From CAYZJB01 sp964602985 (GTDB taxonomy: Bacteria > CLD3 > SB21), in the NCBI GenBank assembly GCA_964602985.1, contig CAZRTJ010000003.1, forward strand, positions 1-64,000: a stretch of DNA of 64,000 nt. The letters run 5' to 3'. Position numbers and translations under genes: made by a program. Numbering within the stretch: the stretch's first letter is position 1; each line of letters opens with the position of its first letter. The notes under the pieces are model-generated. The model searched no databases, was not told where the DNA came from, and was given only the letters and a program-made list of their open reading frames with translations. This document shows positions 1 through 8,378 of the stretch, in pieces.

Positions 1-134
1 TTTTCTACCCTATTTTATGGGCGTTGGAATTTCCACAACATTTGAAGGTAACTCCTAGTAAAGTATACGATTAGTATATTAGATATATATTATAAACGAT
101 ATAAAGTCTTCTCTATGAACAAAAGGACTGCGAT
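1..134 (+). promoter_or_regulatory. AT-rich leader of the permease gene
   Basis: This stretch is much richer in A and T than the rest of the window, especially positions 61-105, and no convincing reading frame crosses it. An AAGGA ribosome-binding site lies just before the ATG at 135. It probably holds the promoter of the permease gene; several TATA-like hexamers occur, so no single -10 box can be assigned. Confidence 0.4.
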
Positions 135-2510
135 ATGATCAGGAACTATTTTCGTGTCGCCTGGAGGAGCCTGTTGAAGGAGCGGGGATACGGCCTTATC
201 AATTTGCTGGGACTTGCGCTGGGCATCGCTTCCGTAATCTTGATCGCCCTGTACGTTGCACACGAGGTGGACCAGGATCGGCACCATACCGACGCGGACC
301 GTATGTATCGCGTCCTGCGGGTGGCTCACGACGATTCGGGAGAGCGGTTTATCGGAGTAACTTCAGGACCATTTGGCCCGGCCCTGAAAACTGATTTCCC
401 GGCGGACGTGGAAGATGCTGTTCGCGTCATGCCAAGCGACGGGCTCGTCTCGTTCGGTGACCGTGCTTTCAATGAGAAACGATTCTTTCTTGCCGATCCG
501 GATTTTTTCAGGTTCTTCTCATTCGATTTGTCACGCGGCGACAAAGCCACCGCCCTGCGGGACCCAAACAGCGTTGTCATCACGGAAGAGATGGCGACGA
601 AGTATTTCGGCAGTACCGATCCGATGGGACAGGTCATGCGAATTGACGATCAGTGGGATTTGAAGGTGACGGGTATTCTGGCCGAGTCAAATCAAAATTC
701 CCACCTCGCATTTGATTTCCTGGCACCGCTTTCCCTGGTTCAGAATCGACCCTGGTTCGCGCAATGGTGGAACAACTCCATGTTCACGTATATAAAATTG
801 GCAGATCCTTCAAGACGGGCCGATCTCGAGAAGTTGTTTCCTGCTTTTATGGACAAATACTTCGCGACGGATTTCAGACGGAGCGGAAACCGCATGGATT
901 TGACGCTGGAGCCCGTGAAGGACATCTATCTCAACAAAGAAACCTCCTATGACCTTGTCCTTCACGGTGACCGGATGACGCTGTACATATTCCTGGCCGT
1001 CTCGATATCGATCCTGGCGATTGCAGCGCTTAATTTCATGAATTTGTCTACGGCCCGTAGTGCGGGGAGGGCCCGAGAAGTCGGCGTCCGGAAAATTATG
1101 GGAGCCCGCCGATACGACCTGATGTGGAGATTCCTCGGTGAATCGCTGATCATGGTGACACTGTCGACGACCGCGGCCTTCATCCTCGTGGAGCTGCTGC
1201 GGCCATGGCTGAATGCATTTCTTGGTAAATCCATCGGCTGGCCCGGCAATCTCCTGACCCTTGTTCCGGCAACGCTTGGATTCATTTTGATACTGGGCAT
1301 CAGCGCCGGATTGTATCCGGCATTCATATTGTCGTCCTTTCGTCCGGCGTCCATTCTGAAAGGCGGGACTGTGGTCAGCCGGAATCGATCGTTTTGGAAA
1401 GCGCTGGTGGTCGTCCAGTTCTCAATCTCGATCATCCTCATCATCGGGACTTTGACCATCGGCAGGCAGATGCGATTTGTGAGCGACCGAAAGCTCGGGT
1501 TTGAGACCAATCAGACCTTGATCGTCCCGATCAACAATCGACCCATTTGGCAGGGCCGGTATGATTTCAGGGAACGTTTGCGATCAATGCCGGGAGTCGA
1601 ATCTGTTTCGCTTGTAAGCGGAGAACCGGGAGGATTTCACGACCGGTTTGCCTTTGATATCATCGGTCGGACCGGGGATTTCGTGCGTATGCGGACCGTC
1701 TACACGGATTTTAACTATGCATGCACGCTGGGATTGGAGTTTATCGCAGGCCGTGATTTTTTGCGGGATCTGGCATCCGATACGATGGGTATTATACTAA
1801 ACCGAAAAGCCGTGGAGGCACTTGGCTGGACGAATGACGAAGCGGTTGGCAAGGAAATGAGGATCAATCTGGTCGACGACAATATCCGGAGGGTGATCGG
1901 AGTCGTTGAGAACTATCATTTTTCCACCCTGAAGGAGGAAATTCAGCCCCTGGCCATTTCCATCAGACCCGATCACCGCCAGGCCATCGTGCGCCTGAAA
2001 TCGGAAGACGTCCAGAAGACCATCGGTTCCATCGAAGAAAGCTGGTCCGAAATCGCGGCCACGCACCCTTTCGAGTATTCGTTTCTGGATGAGCGGTTCG
2101 GGAGACTTTATGAAAACGAAACAAAGCAGCGCACGCTGACGAGCATCTTTTCTGTTCTTGCTGTAGTCATTGCGTGTCTTGGACTTTTCGGACTGGCGTC
2201 TTTTGCGGCCGAACGTCGAACAAAAGAGATCGGAATACGAAAAGTGTTGGGGGCCACAGTTCCGGGCCTGGCGTCCCTCTTTGCCAGGGAATTCATAATC
2301 CTGGTACTCTTTTCAATTATTGTGGCCGTTCCCATTTCGTACCATCTGATGAATCTCTGGCTCCAGGACTTCGCCTATCGAACCACGGTTGGCATTGGCG
2401 TCATGGCCGGGTCGGCGTTGATTGCCATGGCGATTGCATTGTTTACCGTGAGCTACCAGGCCGTGAGGACCGCAAATGCCAATCCGGTGGAAAGTCTCAG
2501 GTATGAATAG
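135..2510 (+). CDS. FtsX/MacB-type ABC transporter permease
   Basis: A 791-residue inner-membrane permease of the large FtsX/MacB type common in Bacteroidetes and relatives. It begins with a short cytoplasmic segment (MIRNYFRVAWRSL) and a TM helix at about residues 20-41. A periplasmic MacB_PCD-like domain follows, then a first FtsX helix block (about 280-400) containing the family signature REVGVRKIMGA. After a second TM near 430-450 and another periplasmic domain comes a second FtsX block (about 670-780) with the matching signature TKEIGIRKVLGA. The duplicated architecture and length are normal for the family. These proteins couple an ATPase to export or mechanical transmission across the envelope (macrolides, lipoproteins, lysins); the substrate cannot be read from sequence. 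No ATPase gene is adjacent. Start chosen at ATG 135 with AAGGA upstream. Confidence 0.85.
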   Translation: MIRNYFRVAWRSLLKERGYGLINLLGLALGIASVILIALYVAHEVDQDRHHTDADRMYRVLRVAHDDSGERFIGVTSGPFGPALKTDFPADVEDAVRVMPSDGLVSFGDRAFNEKRFFLADPDFFRFFSFDLSRGDKATALRDPNSVVITEEMATKYFGSTDPMGQVMRIDDQWDLKVTGILAESNQNSHLAFDFLAPLSLVQNRPWFAQWWNNSMFTYIKLADPSRRADLEKLFPAFMDKYFATDFRRSGNRMDLTLEPVKDIYLNKETSYDLVLHGDRMTLYIFLAVSISILAIAALNFMNLSTARSAGRAREVGVRKIMGARRYDLMWRFLGESLIMVTLSTTAAFILVELLRPWLNAFLGKSIGWPGNLLTLVPATLGFILILGISAGLYPAFILSSFRPASILKGGTVVSRNRSFWKALVVVQFSISIILIIGTLTIGRQMRFVSDRKLGFETNQTLIVPINNRPIWQGRYDFRERLRSMPGVESVSLVSGEPGGFHDRFAFDIIGRTGDFVRMRTVYTDFNYACTLGLEFIAGRDFLRDLASDTMGIILNRKAVEALGWTNDEAVGKEMRINLVDDNIRRVIGVVENYHFSTLKEEIQPLAISIRPDHRQAIVRLKSEDVQKTIGSIEESWSEIAATHPFEYSFLDERFGRLYENETKQRTLTSIFSVLAVVIACLGLFGLASFAAERRTKEIGIRKVLGATVPGLASLFAREFIILVLFSIIVAVPISYHLMNLWLQDFAYRTTVGIGVMAGSALIAMAIALFTVSYQAVRTANANPVESLRYE

Positions 2511-2901
2511 GCCTGCGATGAATGTCCTGACCGCGCTTGCGCTGTCATTTTCGGCTGCCACGTGCGTGAGGGCTCAGGAGTCCGATCAGAATTATTTTGA
2601 CTTCTGGCCGGGCACATGGGTGATGGAAGTCAACGGCAAACCGGATACGAGTCAGACCACGTTTCGTGTCCGCCGGGGCGTCCACCCGTATTCATTTGAA
2701 GAGGAATGGAGGATGGTGACAGATGTGGATGTAGTGCTGGCCAAAGGCATGCGTGTTTGGGAAAAGGAAAAGTCGACCTGGTGGTACCTGTGGGTCAGCA
2801 ACTTCAGCCATTACCAGCTGTGGGAAAGCCGCAAGGTCGGAAACCACTGGTACATCTACAAGACTTTCAACATCAACGGGGACGAATACCTGTCCGCGTG
2901 A
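2503..2901 (+). pseudogene. Exported DUF1579-like protein, truncated at 3' end
   Basis: A 132-residue frame that overlaps the permease stop by 8 bp. It opens with a signal peptide (MNRPAMNVLTALALSF..., cleavage likely after VRAQ) and continues into a domain with a FDFWPGTW motif, resembling the FDFWxGxW start of DUF1579/lipocalin-like proteins. The frame stops at TGA 2899-2901 in mid-domain, exactly where the DNA changes into coding sequence of a sensor kinase in another frame. The stop therefore seems created by the junction and the original 3' end is missing. ATG 2518 is an alternative start. Function unknown; family assignment is tentative. Confidence 0.55.
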
Positions 2902-4375
2902 CAAGGACCTGGGGCTCCGGTTGGGCGCGGCGCGTTTCATCATCAAACCCATGGAACCGGAGGAATTCATGGTCATTGTTCGAAACGTCCTGGAGGAGTA
3001 TGCGGCAGGTCAATTGCATCCGGTCACTCCAGCCGAAGACGACACTGTCATCCATCGTCTGTACAATGAAGCCTTGATTCGTCGACTAGAAGACAAAATG
3101 CTTGCGCTGGAAAGGGCCAACGGCGCGCTCGCATTGGAAATTTCTGAGCGTAAGCGCGCAGAGGTACAACTTCTGTATGACGCGACGATTCTCGCCAGCA
3201 TCAACGACAGTGTCATCGTAACCAACATGCAAGGCAACATCGAGTACTGGAATCCTGGCGCAACGGAGATCTTTGGATATACTGCCGAGGAAATGATGGG
3301 AAAGACACCCGCCGTACTCTATCCAGATCTGAATTCAGGGAGTCTTGCCGCCGACACGCAGAATATTTTGGCTGGACAGGACTACGTTGGCGAGTGGAAG
3401 GGCAGGCGAAAGGACGGCGAAACGGTGTGGATCAATATCCAAACCACAGCGCTTCGGGATGCACACGGAAGACCCGCCGGATTTATTGGAGTGGCAAAGG
3501 ATATCACCGACCGCAAACGAGCTGAGATCGCGTTAACGGAAAGCGAGGAACGTTTTCGCTCTACGTTTGAACAAGCGGCGGTGGGAATCGCTCATGTTGC
3601 GCCGGACGGTCGATGGCTGAAAGTCAACCGCAAGTTATGCGACATTGTCGGATACACAAAAGAGGAACTTCTGCGTACAGACTTTCAAAGCATTACGCAT
3701 CCGGAGGACCTTGATCAGGATTTGAGTCAGGTTCGTCGCATGCTGACCGGAGAGATACGCGAATACCGGATGGAAAAGCGATACATCCACAAGACCGGTT
3801 CCGTGGTCTGGATCAATCTTACCGTCTCTCTCATCCGCGACGATAGCGATCACCCCTTGTACTTCATTTCCGTGGTCGAAGACCGCACGGAACGCAAGTT
3901 GCTGGAGCAGAAACTCCTTCAGGCTCAAAAAATGGAAAGTCTGGGAACGTTGGCCAGCGGCATCGCCCATGATTTCAACAATATCCTCGGAATTGCGATT
4001 GGATATTCCAAAACACTGCAAAAGAAGTATCCTGATCATCCCATGATCGCAGAACACCTGGCCGCCATCGACGAAGCATGTGAGCGCGGCGCATCTCTGG
4101 TGCGACAACTGCTCACATTCGCCCGGAAAACCGAACCTCACTTTGAGATGCTGAATCTCAACGACCATGTAGCTCAGTTGGCTCGAATGTTGAAAAACAC
4201 GTTCCCCAAGACGATTACCATAGAAACATCGCTGGAAGCGGCAGCACAGCCGATCCCCTCTCAGGCAACAAATATGAATAACTGCAACACGACGTATCGT
4301 TCATGCGCAGGCTTTAACTACCGATATTTTCGGGCACAACCCACAGAAGCGAACAGGATCACCCTACAAAGCTGA
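2899..4375 (+). pseudogene. Internal fragment of REC-PAS-PAS sensor histidine kinase
   Basis: From about 2900 the plus strand encodes the tail of a receiver domain (GARFIIKPMEPEEF, with the conserved KP), a coiled linker, a PAS domain with PAC (residues ending KDITDRKRAE), a second PAS/PAC (ending VVEDRTERK) and a HisKA domain with the phospho-acceptor motif IAHDFNN. The HATPase domain should begin soon after, but homology stops near 4258 (after AAAQPI) and some 39 unrelated residues run to a stop at 4375. The fragment therefore lacks the start, most of the receiver and the whole catalytic domain, so it cannot be a functional kinase. An in-frame ATG at 2951 could allow translation. It may be a decayed gene, a recombination remnant or an assembly join. 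Confidence 0.75.
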
Positions 4376-4437
4376 GATCGCAGGCGGAGAACCAACTCGT
4401 GCACGCACACAAAAGCTAACAAAAGGCTCTCGGGATG

Positions 4438-4476
4438 TCAAGACGGGAAGTCTTGAGGGAACCATCGATTTTTTTT
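4438..4476 (+). terminator. Hairpin plus T-run, possible terminator
   Basis: TCAAGAC (4438-4444) pairs perfectly with GTCTTGA (4450-4456) across a GGGAA loop, and an eight-T run occupies 4469-4476. The spacing of 12 bases between stem and T-run is longer than in a classical intrinsic terminator, so the call is modest. Confidence 0.35.
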
Positions 4477-4501
4477 GTTCTGAATTTGTATGAGATCACC
4501 G

Positions 4502-4614
4502 GAACCAGAGTTCGCTCGGGTGGCGGCGGAAAACAAGTTCCCTATTCGAAGGTGACGATGTCGTTGCGCGCCTGTTTCACGTTTTCCGCGATATGGATGC
4601 GCGAACTCTGGTTC
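4502..4614. repeat. Nested inverted repeats (14 bp outer, 9 bp inner)
   Basis: GAACCAGAGTTCGC at 4502-4515 is the exact reverse complement of 4601-4614; inside it GCGGAAAAC at 4526-4534 matches the reverse complement of 4581-4589. Together they could form one long interrupted stem of about 110 nt. No transposase lies inside or beside it. Confidence 0.6.
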
Positions 4615-4893
4615 TTTGTTCGGCGTTTTTCCCAAGGCCGCGAAAGAAGACGGTTTTTTTCCGTAGCCTGCGGTCCCGACGCGGCGGTTCTTTCTTCTGC
4701 CGCGTTGGCAAAAACGAAGGGGCATTGAGAAACCACTGACTGCAGGAATCGATGTTTTTTCGGGAGTTGCCTGGGGGGATGCCTTGAGGACCGAGTAAGC
4801 TCGCTAATAACTAACGTTGTTCGCTCACGACGTGCTCGTGGATCGTTTTGCAGAAGGACCGACGCCGCCATCCTTCGGGAGGCTCTGAGCCGA

Positions 4894-5529
4894 TCAAATC
4901 AACCCCTTTCGCACGGCCTTGGAGATGGCTTCCGATTGAGAAGACGCGTGCAATTTCCTATAAATATTCCCCATGTGAAAACGCACCGTTGGAACGCTGA
5001 TGTGGAGTTCCTCGGCAACGGCCTTGTACGGTTTGCCGCTCTCCAGTTGCCGCAAGACCTCCTTCTCGCGATCGGACAAGGTAACCGATTCGTCGGCGGG
5101 CGACTTGGACGCGCGAAAATGATCGATGACCTTCCGCGCCACTCCCGGACTCATCGGGGAACCTCCTTCCCGCGCTTCGGCGATCGCTTCCAGCAATCTG
5201 GCGGGCGACGTTTTCTTGAGCAAATACCCGCTCGCTCCCGCACAGAGCGCGTCGAAGATCTTGTCGTCTTCCTGAAACACCGTCTGCATCAACACAATCG
5301 CCGACGCATCGAGCGCTCGCAGTTTCCGCACGCCGTCGATGCCGCTCATGCCGCCCTTGATCTGGATGTCCATCAGGGTTACATCCGGTTTGTTTCTCGC
5401 ATACGACGCCAGGAATTCTTCGCACGTCGGGTAGGCGCCCACGCATCGAAATCCCTCCGTCGCGTCCAAAATGACGGTGAGCGACTGACGAACGATCGCG
5501 TCGTCTTCCACGATGGCAACCCGTATCAT
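4894..5529 (-). CDS. NarL/FixJ-family response regulator
   Basis: A 211-residue two-component regulator. The N-terminal receiver has the acidic pair in VEDD (residues 8-10), the phospho-acceptor Asp54 in LMDIQ and the conserved Lys in LLKK. The C-terminal LuxR-type helix-turn-helix spans about 145-205 (LSDREKEVLRQL ... ISVPTVRFHMGNIYRKL). It is the last gene of the five-kinase run and the only response regulator in it. Its ATG overlaps the stop of the preceding kinase (ATGA, 5526-5529), so the two are translationally coupled, and that kinase has the HisKA_3 transmitter that normally pairs with NarL-type regulators. Expected role: transcriptional output of at least that kinase. The receiver has Gln-Thr where many have Leu-Thr, which is tolerated. 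Confidence 0.93.
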   Translation of the reverse strand: MIRVAIVEDDAIVRQSLTVILDATEGFRCVGAYPTCEEFLASYARNKPDVTLMDIQIKGGMSGIDGVRKLRALDASAIVLMQTVFQEDDKIFDALCAGASGYLLKKTSPARLLEAIAEAREGGSPMSPGVARKVIDHFRASKSPADESVTLSDREKEVLRQLESGKPYKAVAEELHISVPTVRFHMGNIYRKLHASSQSEAISKAVRKGLI

Positions 5530-8378
5530 ACTTTTCCCTCGTACGTGATGATGGTACCCTCACCCGGAGCGCTCTCCACCCGAAGCCGCCCGCCCATGGC
5601 GGCCGCCCGGGACTGCATGTTTTGAATTCCATTGCCCAGCTTTACGCGGCCGATGGCAAATCCCTTCCCGTCATCCCTGTATTCGATGGTCAACTGTCGT
5701 CCGAATTTGCGAACTCGCAGATGCATGGTTCGACAGTCGGCATATTTCAAGCCGTTGTGAATGGCTTCCTTAAAAATCAAAAACAAATGCTGACGAAATT
5801 CCATTCGCATCCGGACGGTTCGCAATATTTCCACGTCCTCCAGTCGAAATTCGATTTCCTGCTGCGCCAGCAGTTCTTCCTGCGACTCCTTCAATCGCGT
5901 GAACAATTCCAACAGACTGTCTTTCTTCGGGTGGATGAGCCAGATGATATCGCGCATTTCCTCGTACAATCGCTGGGCGATCTGATCGATGGTTCGAAGG
6001 TGTGCAGACGCCGGTGAGTCGGACGCGATGCCCATCGTGGCGACGTTCGCCAGCATGTGGACCTGGGTGAGCCCCGAACCGATCTGATCGTGGAAGTCCG
6101 CGGCGATTTTCGTCCGCAGTTTCTCGACTGCAAGGAAGCGCGCGATCCGGTTGTAGATGACGTACGTCACGAGGCCGGCAGTCAGGAGTACGACTCCGGC
6201 GATAAACCACCCCGTTTCCCAGAAGGGAGGACGAATGGCAAATGCAAACACCTTCGGTTCGCTCCAGACCCCGCCGCCGGAAGACGCGGTCAACTCGAAT
6301 CGGTACTCCCCGTCGTCCAGATTCGAATATTGCACAAATCGCCGATCCGTCTCCACCCAGGCCCGATCGACGCCGCTCAAACGATACCGGTAGATCACCC
6401 GCTGAGGCGCCGCGAGTTGGATTCCTACCCAATCAAACTTCAGATAGTTCTCATTGTATCGAAATGCCGGTACGGGAGAGAGCAATTTCAGATTCACGTC
6501 GTCTTCAAAAATCCGCAGACGGGTCACATGCACCCGCGGCAGGACATGGACGGGATCGTCCTGCGGACGGCAGGCGAACACGCCTTTCGCCGTACCCACC
6601 CACAACCGAGTGTCGACGAACAAGGCCCCGTGCACACACTCCGATGACGGCATGCCGTCCCAGCGATTGATCAGTCGAATACCCGACTCCCCGGGGCGAA
6701 GCACATGGACGCCGCGATTCGTCGACAAGAACAGATTTCCGTGCTCATCGCCGACAATTCCAAAAATCGTATTGTCCGTCAGGCCCTGTTCCACCCCCAG
6801 CGTCTCCACTCCCGAGCGTCGCACGATCACCATGCCGGATCCGGTCGTTCCGATGAAGACCGTGCCCAGTGAGTCAATCCACATTCCGTTGATCTTGTCC
6901 GACGGGAATCCGGTTTTCGTATTCCGCCAGTACGCGGAGTCCGGCCCGATGACATACAAACCGTCACCGTCTGTGCCCACGTACATCGTGCCCTGGCGAT
7001 CCGTTGCGATGGAGGAGATGACGTTGTTCCGAAGTCCATCGATCGGAAGAATGAAATGCGGGGACCGGACGGACAGTTTCCAGGCGCCGCGCTGTGTGCC
7101 GATATACAACGTGTCTCGAGCTTCGTGCAGTGCGTAGATGCGTTCCGGTATGGACAACGTCGCTGCGATGGGTCGGACGCGGTGATTGCGAAAAACACTC
7201 ACGCCCCGATTGGTTCCCAGGAAGACGTCCCCACTCCCGCCGCGACAGATCGACCACACGGAGTTGTCCGACAGTCCGTCTGCGGTGGTGTACCGATCCA
7301 CCCGGCCATCGGATCGGATGACCGAGAGTCCATTTCCGTACGAACCCAGCAGGACATTGCCGGCGTCGTCCCCGCCGATGGACCACATGACGTCATCTGC
7401 CAAACCGTGTGTCGATTTGTACACCGCAAACCGGTCCGGATGGTAAAACGCCACCCCTCCCGCGAGGTACTGCGCGATCTGAATGGCGCCGTAGCTGTCC
7501 CGGTACAAAATCCCGGCGAAATCGTCCAGCACTCCGTTCGCGGAATTCAACACACACACGCGGTCGTGCGTCAAGATCGCGACGCCTTTGGGTCCGGACG
7601 CATACAGCGCCGACTCGGTTTCCAGCAGGCCCCACACGTCTTGCGCAGGAAGTTCCCGATTGCGCTCATGCGCATTCAATCGAACGCCATCCCACAACCA
7701 GATCCCGCGAGTCGTTCCCACCGCCACGCGACCGTCCCGTAATCCAATCATCCCGTGGACCAGCATGCCGTCGGGCGACACACGCTCCACCTTTCCATTC
7801 CGCAGACAGGCCATGCCTTCTGCGGTCCCGATCAGGACGTCGTCTCCGAAAGGCAGAAGTGCATACGTCAAATGACTCGGCAGACCGTCCTCGGGCAGGA
7901 TGTGTCGAACGCCGGACGGAGACAGCAGAAACACGCCGTTGCCCTCGGTGGCGGCGATCACCGTACTGTCCGACAGAAACAAGATGTCCCGTACGTGCGA
8001 CGGTCCCAGCACATCGGCGTGCCAGGGCAGGAACGAACCGTGTAGGTGGCGCACGATGCCGCGATCGGTCCCGATCCACATGACTCCCTGACTGTCCAGC
8101 GCCAAATCAAAGACCACCGTGGCGCCCAGTCCACTCTGGATGTCATGATGTTGAAATTCCGTCCCGTCCCATCGGGAGAGTCCCCCAAAGGTCCCGTACC
8201 ACATGAATCCGTCCCGATCCTCCAAGGCGCACAACACCTGCGATTGCGCCAGATCATCCTGAAGGCCAATGTACTGAGCGATCTGCACCTGTGCCGTCAC
8301 CGGCGCTGGACCCATCGTCCATCTCATTCCGGAGATGCCGAGACAGGTAAGAAGGAAAGGAAGAAATCTGGCGCTCAC
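5526..8378 (-). CDS. Propeller sensor kinase A (HisKA_3 transmitter)
   Basis: About 950 residues. After a signal peptide the periplasmic part (to about 640) consists of repeated two-component-regulator propeller blades of the type DxxGxxWxGTxxG, followed by a Y_Y_Y domain (about 645-715), one TM helix (about 725-745) and a cytoplasmic HisKA_3/HATPase transmitter. The phospho-acceptor His lies in DFHDQIGSGLT near residue 765; the N box is EAIHNGLKYA and the G box DDGKGF. Start: an upstream frame extends to 8447, but GTG at 8376-8378 overlaps the stop of the previous kinase as GTGA and gives a clean signal peptide, so it is preferred. Likely phosphorylates the coupled NarL-type regulator. The ligand is unknown; related Bacteroidetes sensors detect glycans. 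Confidence 0.9.
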   Translation of the reverse strand: MSARFLPFLLTCLGISGMRWTMGPAPVTAQVQIAQYIGLQDDLAQSQVLCALEDRDGFMWYGTFGGLSRWDGTEFQHHDIQSGLGATVVFDLALDSQGVMWIGTDRGIVRHLHGSFLPWHADVLGPSHVRDILFLSDSTVIAATEGNGVFLLSPSGVRHILPEDGLPSHLTYALLPFGDDVLIGTAEGMACLRNGKVERVSPDGMLVHGMIGLRDGRVAVGTTRGIWLWDGVRLNAHERNRELPAQDVWGLLETESALYASGPKGVAILTHDRVCVLNSANGVLDDFAGILYRDSYGAIQIAQYLAGGVAFYHPDRFAVYKSTHGLADDVMWSIGGDDAGNVLLGSYGNGLSVIRSDGRVDRYTTADGLSDNSVWSICRGGSGDVFLGTNRGVSVFRNHRVRPIAATLSIPERIYALHEARDTLYIGTQRGAWKLSVRSPHFILPIDGLRNNVISSIATDRQGTMYVGTDGDGLYVIGPDSAYWRNTKTGFPSDKINGMWIDSLGTVFIGTTGSGMVIVRRSGVETLGVEQGLTDNTIFGIVGDEHGNLFLSTNRGVHVLRPGESGIRLINRWDGMPSSECVHGALFVDTRLWVGTAKGVFACRPQDDPVHVLPRVHVTRLRIFEDDVNLKLLSPVPAFRYNENYLKFDWVGIQLAAPQRVIYRYRLSGVDRAWVETDRRFVQYSNLDDGEYRFELTASSGGGVWSEPKVFAFAIRPPFWETGWFIAGVVLLTAGLVTYVIYNRIARFLAVEKLRTKIAADFHDQIGSGLTQVHMLANVATMGIASDSPASAHLRTIDQIAQRLYEEMRDIIWLIHPKKDSLLELFTRLKESQEELLAQQEIEFRLEDVEILRTVRMRMEFRQHLFLIFKEAIHNGLKYADCRTMHLRVRKFGRQLTIEYRDDGKGFAIGRVKLGNGIQNMQSRAAAMGGRLRVESAPGEGTIITYEGKV

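Larger units (their letters stand above)
4376..4893. other. Structured intergenic region, no gene recognised
   Basis: About 520 bp without a credible gene; short open frames here have no recognisable domain. It holds a perfect 7-bp hairpin (4438-4444 with 4450-4456) followed by eight T residues at 4469-4476. It also holds a 14-bp inverted repeat (4502-4515 with 4601-4614) enclosing a second 9-bp inverted repeat (4526-4534 with 4581-4589). Composition and lack of frame suggest a structured RNA or a mobile-element remnant beside the kinase fragment; neither is proved. Confidence 0.5.

Noticed and set aside
2753..4375. A single 540-residue kinase starting at 2753
   Set aside because: Its first 50 residues are the out-of-frame reading of the DUF1579-like gene; kinase homology starts only at about 2900.
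4435..4728. Short open frames on both strands in the structured intergenic region
   Set aside because: Low-complexity Arg/Phe-rich translations, no ribosome site, no recognisable domain; explained by the inverted repeats.
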